Source: Comamonas sp. BIGb0124 (GTDB lineage Bacteria; Pseudomonadota; Gammaproteobacteria; Burkholderiales; Burkholderiaceae_C). From it: 64,000 bases of DNA. The stretch is from assembly GCF_003752175.1 (NCBI RefSeq), contig NZ_RJVF01000009.1, positions 310,001-374,000 on the forward strand, read 5' to 3'. The notes under the pieces were generated by a model that made no database searches, was not told the DNA's origin, and was given only the letters and a program-made list of their open reading frames with translations. Positions 41,455 through 49,899 of the stretch are shown in pieces. Position 1 is the first letter of the stretch. The number at the start of each line of letters is the position of its first letter. The position numbers and the translations under genes were made by a program.

Positions 41455-41555
41455 CCTCTGTCCGCGATGGGCAAAACCTCCCGCTGCGGCCATCGGTTCT
41501 GAAACTCCGTTACATTGGTGGCCTGTTTCGTTTATTGTCCCGACGTCACACCACC

Positions 41556-43013
41556 ATGAGTTTTGATCTGGTTTTATTCGGCGGTACCGGCGATCTGGCG
41601 TGGCGCAAGCTCATGCCGGCGCTGTTCCAGGCTTTCCGTCACGGCACGCTCCCCGAGGGCGGCCGCATCATCGGCGTCGGCCGCGACGATGCCAGCCACG
41701 AGGACTACCGCCAGCGCATCGGCGAGCGGCTGGCGCAGGTCGAGACGGCCAAGCGCCCCAATCCCGACGAGTTCGCGAAGTTCGCCTCGCTGCTGTACTA
41801 CCAGCGCATGGATGTCTCCAAGAGCGAGGACTTCCAGGCGCTCAAGCGCACCCTGGCAGAACGCGATGCGGACACGGTGGTGATGTATCTGGCGACAGCG
41901 CCCACCCTCTTCACCCAGGTGATCGAACAACTGCAGGCCGCGGCGCTCAACTCGCCGCGCACCCGCATCGTGCTCGAGAAACCGCTGGGCTACGACCTGG
42001 CCTCGAACCGGGCCATCAACAGCAAGGTGGGCGAGGTCTTCGACGAGAACCAGGTCTTCCGCATCGACCACTATCTGGGCAAGCCCTCGGTGCAGAACCT
42101 GATGGCGCTGCGTTTCGGCAATGCCATCTTCGAGCCGCTGCTGCGCCGCGAGAACGTGGCCAACATCCAGATCACGCTGGCCGAAGAGCTGGGCGTCGAG
42201 AAACGCGGGCCCTTCTACGACAACACCGGCGCGCTGCGCGACATGGTGCAGAACCATGCGCTGCAACTGCTGTGCGCCATCGGCATGGAGCCGCCCATCA
42301 GCGACCATGCCGATGCGATCCGCGACGAAAAGCTCAAGGTGCTGCGTGCGCTCAAGCCCTGGACGCCCGAAACGCTGACCCAGCATTCGGTGCGGGGCCA
42401 GTACGACGCCGGCACCATCAACGGCCAGCGGGTGCCCGCCTACCGCGACGAGCAGGGCGTGAATCCCGAGACCCATACCGAAACCTTTGTGGCGCTGCGC
42501 ACGGAAATCGTCAGCTGGCGCTGGGCCGGCGTGCCGTTCTACATTCGCACCGGCAAACGGCTGGCCGGCCGCGACGGGCGCATCGTGATCAATTTCCGGC
42601 CCGTTCCGCACAGCATCTTCAAGCTGCCCGGCGGCGGTGCGGCCAACCAGCTGGTGATCAACCTGCAGCCGCGCGACGGTCTCGAACTGCACCTGATGGC
42701 GCAGGGTGCCAACAACCGGCGCAACATGGATGCGCTGTCGTCGGTGCAGCTCGACCTGGATTTCGACAAACGTTTCGGCAGCGAGCGGGTCGGGGCCTAC
42801 GAGCGCCTGCTGCTCGACGTGATCGATGGCCGGCTCAATCTGTTCGTGCGGGCCGACGAGCAGGAAGAAGCGTGGCGCTGGGTCGAACCCCTGATCGAAT
42901 ACTGGAAGCAGGACAGCAGCGGTCCCCGTTCGTACCCCTCGGGCACCTGGGGCCCCAGCGCCTCCAGCGCCATGATCGCGCGCGACGGTTATCACTGGAG
43001 CGAAGAGTCTTGA
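41556..43013 (+). CDS. zwf: Glucose-6-phosphate 1-dehydrogenase
   Basis: A 485-residue enzyme oxidising glucose-6-P to 6-phosphogluconolactone with NADP. DLVLFGGTGDLAWRKLMPAL is the coenzyme site, and FRIDHYLGKPSVQNL is the substrate motif RIDHYLGK. The start at 41556 is the first ATG of the conserved domain. hexR follows after 51 bp, a typical pairing. Confidence 0.96.
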   Translation: MSFDLVLFGGTGDLAWRKLMPALFQAFRHGTLPEGGRIIGVGRDDASHEDYRQRIGERLAQVETAKRPNPDEFAKFASLLYYQRMDVSKSEDFQALKRTLAERDADTVVMYLATAPTLFTQVIEQLQAAALNSPRTRIVLEKPLGYDLASNRAINSKVGEVFDENQVFRIDHYLGKPSVQNLMALRFGNAIFEPLLRRENVANIQITLAEELGVEKRGPFYDNTGALRDMVQNHALQLLCAIGMEPPISDHADAIRDEKLKVLRALKPWTPETLTQHSVRGQYDAGTINGQRVPAYRDEQGVNPETHTETFVALRTEIVSWRWAGVPFYIRTGKRLAGRDGRIVINFRPVPHSIFKLPGGGAANQLVINLQPRDGLELHLMAQGANNRRNMDALSSVQLDLDFDKRFGSERVGAYERLLLDVIDGRLNLFVRADEQEEAWRWVEPLIEYWKQDSSGPRSYPSGTWGPSASSAMIARDGYHWSEES

Positions 43014-43064
43014 GGCAGCGCAAGGCGGCTATGCTTGCAGCCTGCTCTTTTCTCCCTGATCAAC

Positions 43065-43913
43065 ATGCTTGACCGCATCAAGGCCTCTCTGCCTTCCCTG
43101 GCCCCCGCCGAACAGCGGGTGGGCCAGCTCGTGCTCGACGACCCCCGTGCCTTTGCCACCCAGCCCGTGAGCCTGCTGGCCCAGCGAGCCAGCGTGAGCA
43201 AGCCGACGGTCGTGCGGTTCTGCCGCAGCATGGGCTACGACGGTCTCAGCGATTTCAAGCTCAAGCTGGCGGGCAGCGTGAGCGAGGGCGTGCCTTTCAT
43301 TCACCGCAGCGTCGACACCGACGACAAGACCAGCGATGTGCTGGTCAAGGTCCTCGACAACACCGTCGCGGCTTTCCTGAAGTACCGCAACGACGCCAGC
43401 GGCCATGCGATCGAGCTGGCGGTCGGTGCCCTCATGACGGCCTATCGGGGCGGGCATCGCATCGAGTTCTACGGCGTGGGCAACTCGGGCATCGTGGCTC
43501 AGGATGCACAGCACAAGTTTTTCCGTCTGGGCCTGCACACCGTGGCCTACAGCGACGGGCACATGCAGATCATGAGTGCCTCGGTGCTGCGTCCGGGCGA
43601 TTGTGTGGTGGTGATCTCGAACTCGGGCCGCACGCGCGATCTGATCGATGCCACCGAGATCGCGCGGCGCCACGGTGCCACGGCCATCGTCATCACGGCC
43701 AGCGGTTCGCCCCTGTCCGCCCTGGCCGACATCCATCTGGCGGCCGATCACCCCGAAGGCTACGACCGCTACAGCCCCATGGTCTCGCGCCTGCTGCACC
43801 TCACCATCATCGACATCCTGGCCACATGCGTGGCATTGCGCATCGGCGGCCAGACCCTGCGCCCCATGCTCGAGGAAATGCGCGAGAACCTGCGCGACAA
43901 ACGTTATACCTGA
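43065..43913 (+). CDS. hexR: HexR-like MurR/RpiR-family regulator
   Basis: A 282-residue protein with an N-terminal HTH (RASVSKPTVVRFCRSMGYDGLSDFK, about residues 45-69) and a C-terminal SIS sugar-phosphate domain (GVGNSGIVAQDAQHKFFR; VVISNSGRTRDLID). It resembles E. coli HexR, which senses 2-keto-3-deoxy-6-phosphogluconate and controls zwf and Entner-Doudoroff genes. Its position 51 bp after zwf supports the same role. No clear TGTAATTTAATTACA-like box was seen upstream of zwf, so the operator may differ here. Confidence 0.88.
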   Translation: MLDRIKASLPSLAPAEQRVGQLVLDDPRAFATQPVSLLAQRASVSKPTVVRFCRSMGYDGLSDFKLKLAGSVSEGVPFIHRSVDTDDKTSDVLVKVLDNTVAAFLKYRNDASGHAIELAVGALMTAYRGGHRIEFYGVGNSGIVAQDAQHKFFRLGLHTVAYSDGHMQIMSASVLRPGDCVVVISNSGRTRDLIDATEIARRHGATAIVITASGSPLSALADIHLAADHPEGYDRYSPMVSRLLHLTIIDILATCVALRIGGQTLRPMLEEMRENLRDKRYT

Positions 43914-44143
43914 GTGTCCGGCACCGGTCCGGCATGCACGGTACACCTCTTTTGCCGCATGATGATTCGGGCGCACTCGGCGCCCGCACCGTGCAGGCGG
44001 CGCGGCTCCGTCCTACGTGGCGTGCCGTTTCGCACGCCTTAAGGTAAGCATCGCGTTCGTTTCCTTGCCTTCACCCGCCGCAAGGGCGGCGCAGGCAGCC
44101 GATTCGGGCGCCTCCCTGACTGAGAACTTCGACACTTTTCGAT

Positions 44144-45025
44144 ATGACCCGCAAAAGCATCCTCCAGAAAGCCGTGTTTCCTGTTGCCGGCCTCGGTACC
44201 CGGTTCCTGCCCGCCACCAAGGCGCAGCCCAAGGAAATGCTGCCGGTGGTCGACAAGCCGCTGATTCAGTACGCCGTCGAGGAGGCCTATGCCGCCGGCG
44301 TGCGCCACATGATCTTCGTCAACGGCCGCAACAAACGCGCCATCGAGGACCATTTCGACACCGCCTACGAGCTCGAGCACGAACTCGAGCTGGCCGGCAA
44401 AAAGGAGTTGCTCGCCTTGGTGCACAGCCTGATGCCGGCCGACATGGTGTGCTCGTATGTGCGGCAGCCGCGCATGCTGGGCCTGGGCCACGCCGTGCTG
44501 TGCGCACGCCATCTGGTGGGCAACGATCCTTTTGCCGTGCTGCTGGCCGACGACCTGATGATGGGCGAGCCGCCGGTGCTGGCGCAGATGGCCGAGCAGT
44601 TCGAACAACTGCAGGCTTCGGTGCTCGCCGTGCAGGAAGTGCCGCTCGACCAGGTCAAGCGTTACGGCATCGTGGCCGGCGACAGCGCCGGCGAACGCCT
44701 CACCAAGGTCAACCAGATCATCGAGAAACCCAGTCCCGACAAGACGCCCTCCCGCATCGGCGTGGCAGGCCGTTATGTCCTCACGCCGGCCATCTTCGAT
44801 CTCATCGCCCGCCAGAAGAGCGGCGTCGGCGGCGAGATCCAGCTGACCGACGCGATTGCGGACCTGACCCAGCAGGAATCCGTCTACGCCTACCAGTACA
44901 AGGGCAAACGCTACGACTGCGGCAGCAAGGAAGGTTTCCTGGAGGCCACCGTCGAGCTGGCGCTCAAGCACCCGCAGGTGGGTGCGTATTTCCGCGATTA
45001 CCTCAAGGGATTAAAGATCGATTGA
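44144..45025 (+). CDS. galU: UTP-glucose-1-phosphate uridylyltransferase
   Basis: A 293-residue enzyme making UDP-glucose for envelope sugars. [26 protein letters not shown] is reduced here to its key parts: GLGTRFLP and [10 protein letters not shown], the nucleotide and substrate sites; VLLADDLM has the metal Asp. The 230 bp upstream (43914-44143) hold no gene, only a GC hairpin (44019-44038). Confidence 0.96.
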   Translation: MTRKSILQKAVFPVAGLGTRFLPATKAQPKEMLPVVDKPLIQYAVEEAYAAGVRHMIFVNGRNKRAIEDHFDTAYELEHELELAGKKELLALVHSLMPADMVCSYVRQPRMLGLGHAVLCARHLVGNDPFAVLLADDLMMGEPPVLAQMAEQFEQLQASVLAVQEVPLDQVKRYGIVAGDSAGERLTKVNQIIEKPSPDKTPSRIGVAGRYVLTPAIFDLIARQKSGVGGEIQLTDAIADLTQQESVYAYQYKGKRYDCGSKEGFLEATVELALKHPQVGAYFRDYLKGLKID

Positions 45026-45054
45026 TGGCGGCACAGCCTCATCGCCGACAACGG

Positions 45055-45079
45055 ACGGGCCTTTGGGGCCCGTTTTTTT
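45055..45079 (+). terminator. Rho-independent terminator of galU
   Basis: ACGGGCC (45055-45061), TTTGG loop, GGCCCGT (45067-45073) and a run of seven T. Confidence 0.8.
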
Positions 45080-45116
45080 GGCCTGCCGGCTGCCGCGAGC
45101 CCGGCAGGGCCCCGGT

Positions 45117-45374
45117 TCAGCGGCGGCGCAGGAAATGGATGTGCACGTCGCCTTCCGTGCGCTGCTCGACCAGCGTGTGACCGGTCTGTTTGGCGAAGGC
45201 CTGGAAATCCGGCGTGGAATGGCGGTCGGTGGCCAGCACACGAAGCACCTGGCCCGAAGCCATGGTGTTCAGCGCCTTCTTGGCCTTGAGGATGGGCAGC
45301 GGGCAGCTCAGGCCACGTGCGTCGACTTCGAGATCGAAGGCTGCAGGGGAGGGTGAGGCGTTGGAATCGGTCAT
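45117..45374 (-). CDS. TusA-family sulfurtransferase-like protein
   Basis: An 85-residue protein of the SirA/TusA family. DARGLSCPLPILKAKKALN carries the active Cys in the CPLP motif, which relays persulfide sulfur, for instance to tRNA 2-thiouridine or molybdenum cofactor synthesis. There are no dsr or rhodanese genes nearby. It lies 64 bp downstream of the NUDIX gene on the same strand, in a run with cysM, which suggests a sulfur theme. Confidence 0.88.
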   Translation of the reverse strand: MTDSNASPSPAAFDLEVDARGLSCPLPILKAKKALNTMASGQVLRVLATDRHSTPDFQAFAKQTGHTLVEQRTEGDVHIHFLRRR

Positions 45375-45438
45375 GGGGTGAAAGCAATGGAGCGGGGCCG
45401 CTGTCCGCTGAAAACCGCGGCAGCCGAAGACCCCTCGT

Positions 45439-45972
45439 TCAGCGGCGGAACTCGGTGAATTCGGGCTCATGGCCGCGCGAACGCAGCCACTGGGCCAGGG
45501 CCTGCCCGGTGCCGGCAGGCCAGCATTTGACGCGGTCGAGATCGAACAGCTTGTACTCCACCAGCTCGGGCGAGAGCCGGATCTCGCCGTCGGCCACCGC
45601 GTGGTAGGCGATGATGATCTGGTTCATGCGTTCGAAGCTCCAGACGCCGAGCAGATCGAGCGACTGGGTCTCGAGGTTGGTTTCCTCGCGGATCTCGCGG
45701 GCGATGCCTTGCTCGGCCGTCTCGCCGGCTTCCATGAAACCGGTGATGAGCGCGAACTGCCGGCCCGTCCAGGCCGCGTTGCGTGCCAGCAGCACCTGGC
45801 CCCGGTACTCGATGACGGCAGCGAGCACGGGTGTCGGGTTGTTCCAGTGGGTCCAGCCGCAGGCGGTGCAGCGCAGGCGAGCCTTGGCGCCACCGTCCTC
45901 GTCCAGCGTCACCTCGCGCAGCGGCGTGGCGCACTGCGGGCAGAAGCGGGGAGAGGGCGGCGAATCGCTCAT
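45439..45972 (-). CDS. NUDIX hydrolase with zinc ribbon
   Basis: A 177-residue protein. An N-terminal zinc ribbon (FCPQCATPL...LRCTACGW) precedes a Nudix box GFMEAGETAEQGIAREIREE, which binds Mg2+ and splits nucleoside diphosphate-linked substrates. The combination resembles a shortened NudC (NADH pyrophosphatase) or related enzymes; the NudC-specific SQPWPFPxS motif is absent, so ADP-ribose or other substrates are equally possible. It lies 22 bp after cysM. Confidence 0.87.
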   Translation of the reverse strand: MSDSPPSPRFCPQCATPLREVTLDEDGGAKARLRCTACGWTHWNNPTPVLAAVIEYRGQVLLARNAAWTGRQFALITGFMEAGETAEQGIAREIREETNLETQSLDLLGVWSFERMNQIIIAYHAVADGEIRLSPELVEYKLFDLDRVKCWPAGTGQALAQWLRSRGHEPEFTEFRR

Positions 45973-45994
45973 GGCGGCAGCGGTGCCGGGGCCA

Positions 45995-46909
45995 TCAGGC
46001 CGGGAACACGCCGGTGCTGAGGTAACGGTCGCCGCGGTCGCAGACCACGAAGACGATGGTCGCGTCCTCGACCTCGCCGGCGATCTGCTGGGCCACCCAC
46101 AGCGCGCCGGCGGCCGAGATGCCGGCAAAGATGCCTTCCTCGCGGGCCAGTTGGCGGCAGGTGTGTTCGGCATCGGCCTGCGAGACGTAGACCAGCCGAT
46201 CCACGCGCGAGGCGTCGTAGATCTTGGGCAGGTATTCTTCCGGCCACTTGCGGATGCCGGGGATGCGCGAGCCTTCCTGCGGCTGGGCGCCGATGATCTG
46301 GATGGCCGGATTCTTTTCCTTGAGGAAACGGCTGACGCCCGTGATGGTGCCCGTGGTGCCCATGGCGCTCACGAAATGGGTGATGCGTCCGCCCGTCTGT
46401 TCCCACAGTTCGGGACCGGTGGTCTCGTAATGGATGCGCGGGTTGTCGAGGTTGGCAAACTGGTCGAGCATGCGGCCCTTGCCCTCGGCCTGCATTTTCT
46501 CGGCCAGATCGCGGGCGTATTCCATGCCGCCGCTCTTGGGCGTCAGCACGAGTTCGGCGCCGAAGGCCTTCATCGTCTGCGCGCGTTCGATCGACAGGTC
46601 CTCGGGCATGATCAGCACCATGCGGTAGCCCTTGATGGCCGCGGCCATGGCGAGGGCGATGCCGGTGTTGCCCGAGGTCGCTTCGATCAGCGTGTCGCCG
46701 GGGTGGATTTCGCCACGTTCCTCGGCCCGCACGATCATCGACAGGGCCGGCCTGTCCTTGACCGAGCCGGCGGGATTGTTGCCCTCGAGCTTGGCGAGGA
46801 CGACATTGCGGCGCGCTGCGTTGGCGCTGGCCTGGATGCGCTGCAGCGCAACCAGAGGCGTCTTGCCGACGGCCTGTTCGATGGTGGGGTAGTTCATGGA
46901 ATGCGTCAT
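45995..46909 (-). CDS. cysM: Cysteine synthase B (O-acetylserine sulfhydrylase)
   Basis: A 304-residue PLP enzyme. The Schiff-base Lys is in EGNNPAGSVKDRPAL, the spelling of CysM rather than CysK. TSGNTGIALAMAAAIKGY binds the substrate carboxylate and GTTGTITGVSRFLKE the phosphate. CysM uses thiosulfate or sulfide with O-acetylserine. The start at 46909 was taken; 46897 (MNYPTIEQAVG) is also possible. It diverges from tRNA-Leu, whose complement gives false longer frames upstream. Confidence 0.94.
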   Translation of the reverse strand: MTHSMNYPTIEQAVGKTPLVALQRIQASANAARRNVVLAKLEGNNPAGSVKDRPALSMIVRAEERGEIHPGDTLIEATSGNTGIALAMAAAIKGYRMVLIMPEDLSIERAQTMKAFGAELVLTPKSGGMEYARDLAEKMQAEGKGRMLDQFANLDNPRIHYETTGPELWEQTGGRITHFVSAMGTTGTITGVSRFLKEKNPAIQIIGAQPQEGSRIPGIRKWPEEYLPKIYDASRVDRLVYVSQADAEHTCRQLAREEGIFAGISAAGALWVAQQIAGEVEDATIVFVVCDRGDRYLSTGVFPA

Positions 46910-46954
46910 GGGCGCTATTGTGCGTCCAGTGGCGTGAGGAGGGTCAAACCTGGT

Positions 46955-46960
46955 TAGAAT
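46955..46960 (+). promoter_or_regulatory. Probable -10 element of tRNA-Leu
   Basis: TAGAAT lies 15 bp before the tRNA 5' end. A clear -35 was not found. Confidence 0.4.
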
Positions 46961-46974
46961 ACCCCCTCTCACTG

Positions 46975-47059
46975 GCCGAAGTGGCGAAATCGGTAGACGC
47001 AGGGGACTCAAAATCCCCCGCCGCAAGGTGTGCCGGTTCGAGTCCGGCCTTCGGCACCA
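46975..47059 (+). tRNA. tRNA-Leu (anticodon CAA)
   Basis: 85 nt ending in encoded CCA. Acceptor GCCGAAG pairs with CTTCGGC; the anticodon stem GGGGA/TCCCC encloses loop CTCAAAA with anticodon CAA. The long variable arm and GGTTCGAGTCC T-arm are typical of a class II leucine tRNA. It reads UUG codons. Confidence 0.97.
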
Positions 47060-47081
47060 TAGACGCAAGCGCTATGGTTTT
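47056..47081 (+). terminator. Terminator hairpin of tRNA-Leu
   Basis: CCATAG (47057-47062) and CTATGG (47072-47077) pair, with an inner CGC/GCG and a bulged A, then TTTT. The left arm shares the CCA end of the tRNA. Confidence 0.6.
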
Positions 47082-47515
47082 CAAGTGAGTTCGCGCATGG
47101 CTTTTGTGTTCGTTTCCGCGTTCGTCTGACGGCCTTTGTGCGGTATTGATCTCTGTGGTCCGTTTCGACGCCGTTTGCACGTCGCCGGCCAGATCTGCAC
47201 CCCGCTTCCGCATGCCGCGCAGCGACATCCCCCTGATGTCTCTTTGTCGCGCGCCTCTTCCCCCTCGATCTCGCCGTATGCCGGCGCTCAGCGGCCTGCC
47301 TGTCGGCGTCGCCAGCAGCATGATGCAAGAGGAAACCATGGCCTCGCGCCTTGCCGCAATGCTGGTCAGGGAGACTGCGATCGCCCGTGTCGCTGAAGCG
47401 GCGGGCGGCCCACACCGCAAGCCGCCTCATCCCGAAGACCTTGAAAGCCGCGCCCCCGGTCAGGCTCGATGGCCTCTTCCTCGGGGACTGATCGCGGCAA
47501 AGACGTGGACGAGGC
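47082..47515. other. Intergenic stretch with no supported gene
   Basis: Several open frames cross this stretch on both strands but none has a recognisable domain, codon pattern or ribosome site. The longest plus-strand one runs 47104-47532 and is rich in Arg, Pro and Ser. The minus-strand frames read through the complement of the tRNA. No repeat or terminator was found apart from the tRNA hairpin at the left edge. Confidence 0.5.
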
Positions 47516-47740
47516 TCAATCGAGCCATTTGACTTGCACGTCCGAGTAGCCTCTGACGGCGAGGATCTCGGACACCGGGAGCTCGGGCAGTTCGCCGTCT
47601 TCGTCTTCCGCGCGCACGGCGCCGCTTTCGTGGGTCAGGCGAAACAGCAGCAGTTCTTCGGCCGGGAGCTTGGACTCATGGGCGCCGTACTTGACCAGTC
47701 GCTGCGTTCGGTAGTGATAGAGCAATTCGTAGTTGTGCAT
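47516..47740 (-). CDS. Hypothetical protein, 74 residues
   Basis: The only part of a longer minus-strand frame that looks coding. MHNYELLYHYRTQRLVKYGA, then acidic SGAVRAEDEDGELPEL and a final VRGYSDVQVKWLD, has a normal amino-acid mix. The region upstream of it is Arg/Pro/Ser-rich. GAG lies 6 bp before the ATG at 47740; an ATG at 47746 is also in frame. No family was recognised and no function can be offered. It is an isolated gene between tRNA-Leu and the acyl-CoA synthetase operon. Confidence 0.5.
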   Translation of the reverse strand: MHNYELLYHYRTQRLVKYGAHESKLPAEELLLFRLTHESGAVRAEDEDGELPELPVSEILAVRGYSDVQVKWLD

Positions 47741-48155
47741 GGGCATCTCGGCAGGACAGACCTGAATGCTACCGCCTGCGCGAGGCAAGATCGCCTTCGA
47801 GCCCTTGGATCGTGAGACTTGACTCCGCTTGAAACCCGCCTGACCGCTCCAGACGCGCAAGTCCACACGGCGGTTTCTATCCTGGAGCCCCATGCCCAAT
47901 GAGGGTCGGGACATACCCTTGACTTCATCGCGTCGAGGCCGGGGGGCACGCGCCGCGCATGGCGTTTTGCGCGACATCGGCGCGTGAATGAGCCAGGGCT
48001 GACATCCCCGGCCTGCGGACGGATCGTCGATGCTCGAAAAGTGAGCAGGCAACGGAATCCCGGCAAACGGATCCCAGGAATTTTCGATCTCGAATCACTG
48101 TTCGGACCGGCTGTTTTCGTCGCCGGAAACTGCGCCGCTGCACCCAGAAAAAACC

Positions 48156-48190
48156 GGTCATTGACCAGATTAGTTTTGTATTAGTACAAA
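48156..48190. promoter_or_regulatory. Two palindromes upstream of the acyl-CoA synthetase operon
   Basis: GGTCA-T-TGACC (48156-48166) and TTTGTA-TTAG-TACAAA (48175-48190) are perfect inverted repeats 65-100 bp before the first gene. They are in an AT-rich patch and are probable operator or promoter sites for this operon, perhaps bound by the IclR regulator at its end. The rest of 47741-48254 holds no supported gene. Confidence 0.5.
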
Positions 48191-48254
48191 TAGACGATCC
48201 ATTTGACAAAAGAAAGGTGAAACTCAACACTGCATTCAATCGTCAACGACTTGG

Positions 48255-49850
48255 ATGCAGAAGATGAAAAAGCTGACCGATTTCCAGAGCTACGCCGATG
48301 CGCAGAAGGCGTTCTCGCCGGATCGACTGTGGGATCTGATGGAGGGCGACCGCGCCCATCTGAACATCGCCACGGAGTGCGTGGACCGGTATGCGGCTTC
48401 GGGGCGCGACGCGCTGATCGTGGTGAAGGCCGAGGGAGGCGAGGAGGTCATCGCTTACGCGGAACTGTCGGCGAATTCGTCGCGCTTTGCCCACTGGCTC
48501 GAAGCCCAGGGCGTCGTGCCCGGCGATCGCGTCGCCATCATGCTGGAGCCCTCTTCGGCTTTCTACACGGCGATGTTCGGCGTCATCAAAAGCGGCGCCA
48601 TTGCGGTCCCGCTCTTCACGCTGTTCGGGCCCGACGGCATACGGCTTCGCGTCAACGACTGCCGTCCGGCCTTGCTGATCACCAATCGCGAAAAGGCCGA
48701 TGCGGCCCGTTCGACCGGGCACCCGAATGTCCAGATCTTCGACGAGCGGCTTGTCGACGACCTGAGCCGTTTCTCGCCGAGCTACACGCCTCGCTCGAAA
48801 GCGGACGATCTGGCGGTTTTTCAGTACACCTCGGGCACGACGCGCGAGCTGCCCGAAGCGGTCAAGCACACGCACAAGGCCTTGGTCACGCTCATGGTGG
48901 CTGCACTGTATGGAACGGGCCTGCGTCCGGGCGACCGCTTTTTCTGTCCGTCATCGCCTGCCTGGGGTCACGGACTGTGGCACGGCACGCTGGCACCGCT
49001 GGCGCTGGGTTTGACGGTGGGCGCATACAGCGGCCGTTTCAACCCCGAACGGCTGTTGCAGGCGCTCGCGGCGCACCGGTTCACCAACATGTCGGCCGCT
49101 GCCACGCACTACCGGATGATGAAGAACTGCGGCAAGGCAGGCGAGTACCGGTTCTTTTTCGAGAAGCTGTCGTTCACCGGCGAGCCGATCGACGACGACA
49201 CGGCGGATTTCATCCATGAAACCCTGGGCCTGGAAGTCTGCAGCATGTATGGCACCACCGAGATCGGCGTGGTGCTGGCCAGCTACCCCGGCGCACCGGA
49301 TTTCGAGGTCAAGCGCGGATCGCTGGGCAAGGCCGTTCCGGGTACCGAGGTGCAGGTCCACGACGCCGAGGGCCAGCCCTGCCCTGCAGGCGTGACCGGC
49401 CAACTGGTGGTGCGCCGCCGCGGCGAATGGATTCCCACGAAAGACCTCGGCCGGACCGACGAAGACGGCTATTTCTACCATGGCGGACGGGCCGACGACG
49501 TGATCATCTCGGCGGGCTGGACCATGAGCGCGGTCGAGATCGAGAACGTCATGCTGATGCATCCGGATGTGCTCGAGGCTGCGGCCATCGGGGTTCCGGA
49601 CGCCGTGCGGGGACAGGTCGTCAAGGCCTTTGTCGTGACGAATCGCCCGGCCGGCCAGCACCAGGCGCTGGCCCTCGAGATCCAGGAACTGGTCAAGACC
49701 AAGCTCAGCCAGCACGAGTACCCGAGGCATGTGGCCGTGGTCTCGGAACTCCCCAAAACCCCTGCCGGCAAGGTGCATCGCAAGGTTCTGCGCGAGCGCG
49801 AGCTGGCGGACCGGGACCGAGACGAACACGCCGCCTTTGCAACGGCTTGA
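48255..49850 (+). CDS. Acyl-CoA synthetase (AMP-forming), substrate unknown
   Basis: A 531-residue adenylate-forming enzyme. The P-loop reads FQYTSGTTRELPEAVKHTH, where the usual TSGTTGxPKG has lost the second Gly and the Lys. CSMYGTTEIGV, the ATP-binding Asp region KDLGRTDEDGYFYHGGRADD and the C-terminal catalytic Lys in PKTPAGKVHRKVL are present. It should make an acyl- or aroyl-CoA from a carboxylate. The organisation resembles acetyl-CoA/medium-chain synthetase relatives, not classic benzoate-CoA ligases. Start at 48255 or 48264. First gene of a six-gene run. Confidence 0.85.
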   Translation: MQKMKKLTDFQSYADAQKAFSPDRLWDLMEGDRAHLNIATECVDRYAASGRDALIVVKAEGGEEVIAYAELSANSSRFAHWLEAQGVVPGDRVAIMLEPSSAFYTAMFGVIKSGAIAVPLFTLFGPDGIRLRVNDCRPALLITNREKADAARSTGHPNVQIFDERLVDDLSRFSPSYTPRSKADDLAVFQYTSGTTRELPEAVKHTHKALVTLMVAALYGTGLRPGDRFFCPSSPAWGHGLWHGTLAPLALGLTVGAYSGRFNPERLLQALAAHRFTNMSAAATHYRMMKNCGKAGEYRFFFEKLSFTGEPIDDDTADFIHETLGLEVCSMYGTTEIGVVLASYPGAPDFEVKRGSLGKAVPGTEVQVHDAEGQPCPAGVTGQLVVRRRGEWIPTKDLGRTDEDGYFYHGGRADDVIISAGWTMSAVEIENVMLMHPDVLEAAAIGVPDAVRGQVVKAFVVTNRPAGQHQALALEIQELVKTKLSQHEYPRHVAVVSELPKTPAGKVHRKVLRERELADRDRDEHAAFATA

Positions 49851-49899
49851 AGCCCGCCATTTTTTTTCCACCCCCGCAAGTCACTCAGGAGCAGTCAAC

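Noticed and set aside
41460-41555. HexR operator upstream of zwf
   Set aside because: No match to the TGTAATTTAATTACA-type palindrome was found.
44019-44038. GGCGTGC/GCACGCC hairpin as hexR terminator
   Set aside because: Only two T follow, 100 bp after the stop; too weak to call.
46910-47068. N-terminal extension of cysM reading RRPDSNRHTLRRGILSPL
   Set aside because: Also a translation of the tRNA complement; cysM starts at 46909.
46944-47420. Minus-strand frame containing AGLEPAHLAAGDFESPAS
   Set aside because: This is the well-known false translation of the complement of a tRNA-Leu gene.
47104-47532. Plus-strand 142-codon frame
   Set aside because: Arg/Pro/Ser-rich, no family, no ribosome site, and unlike local coding genes.
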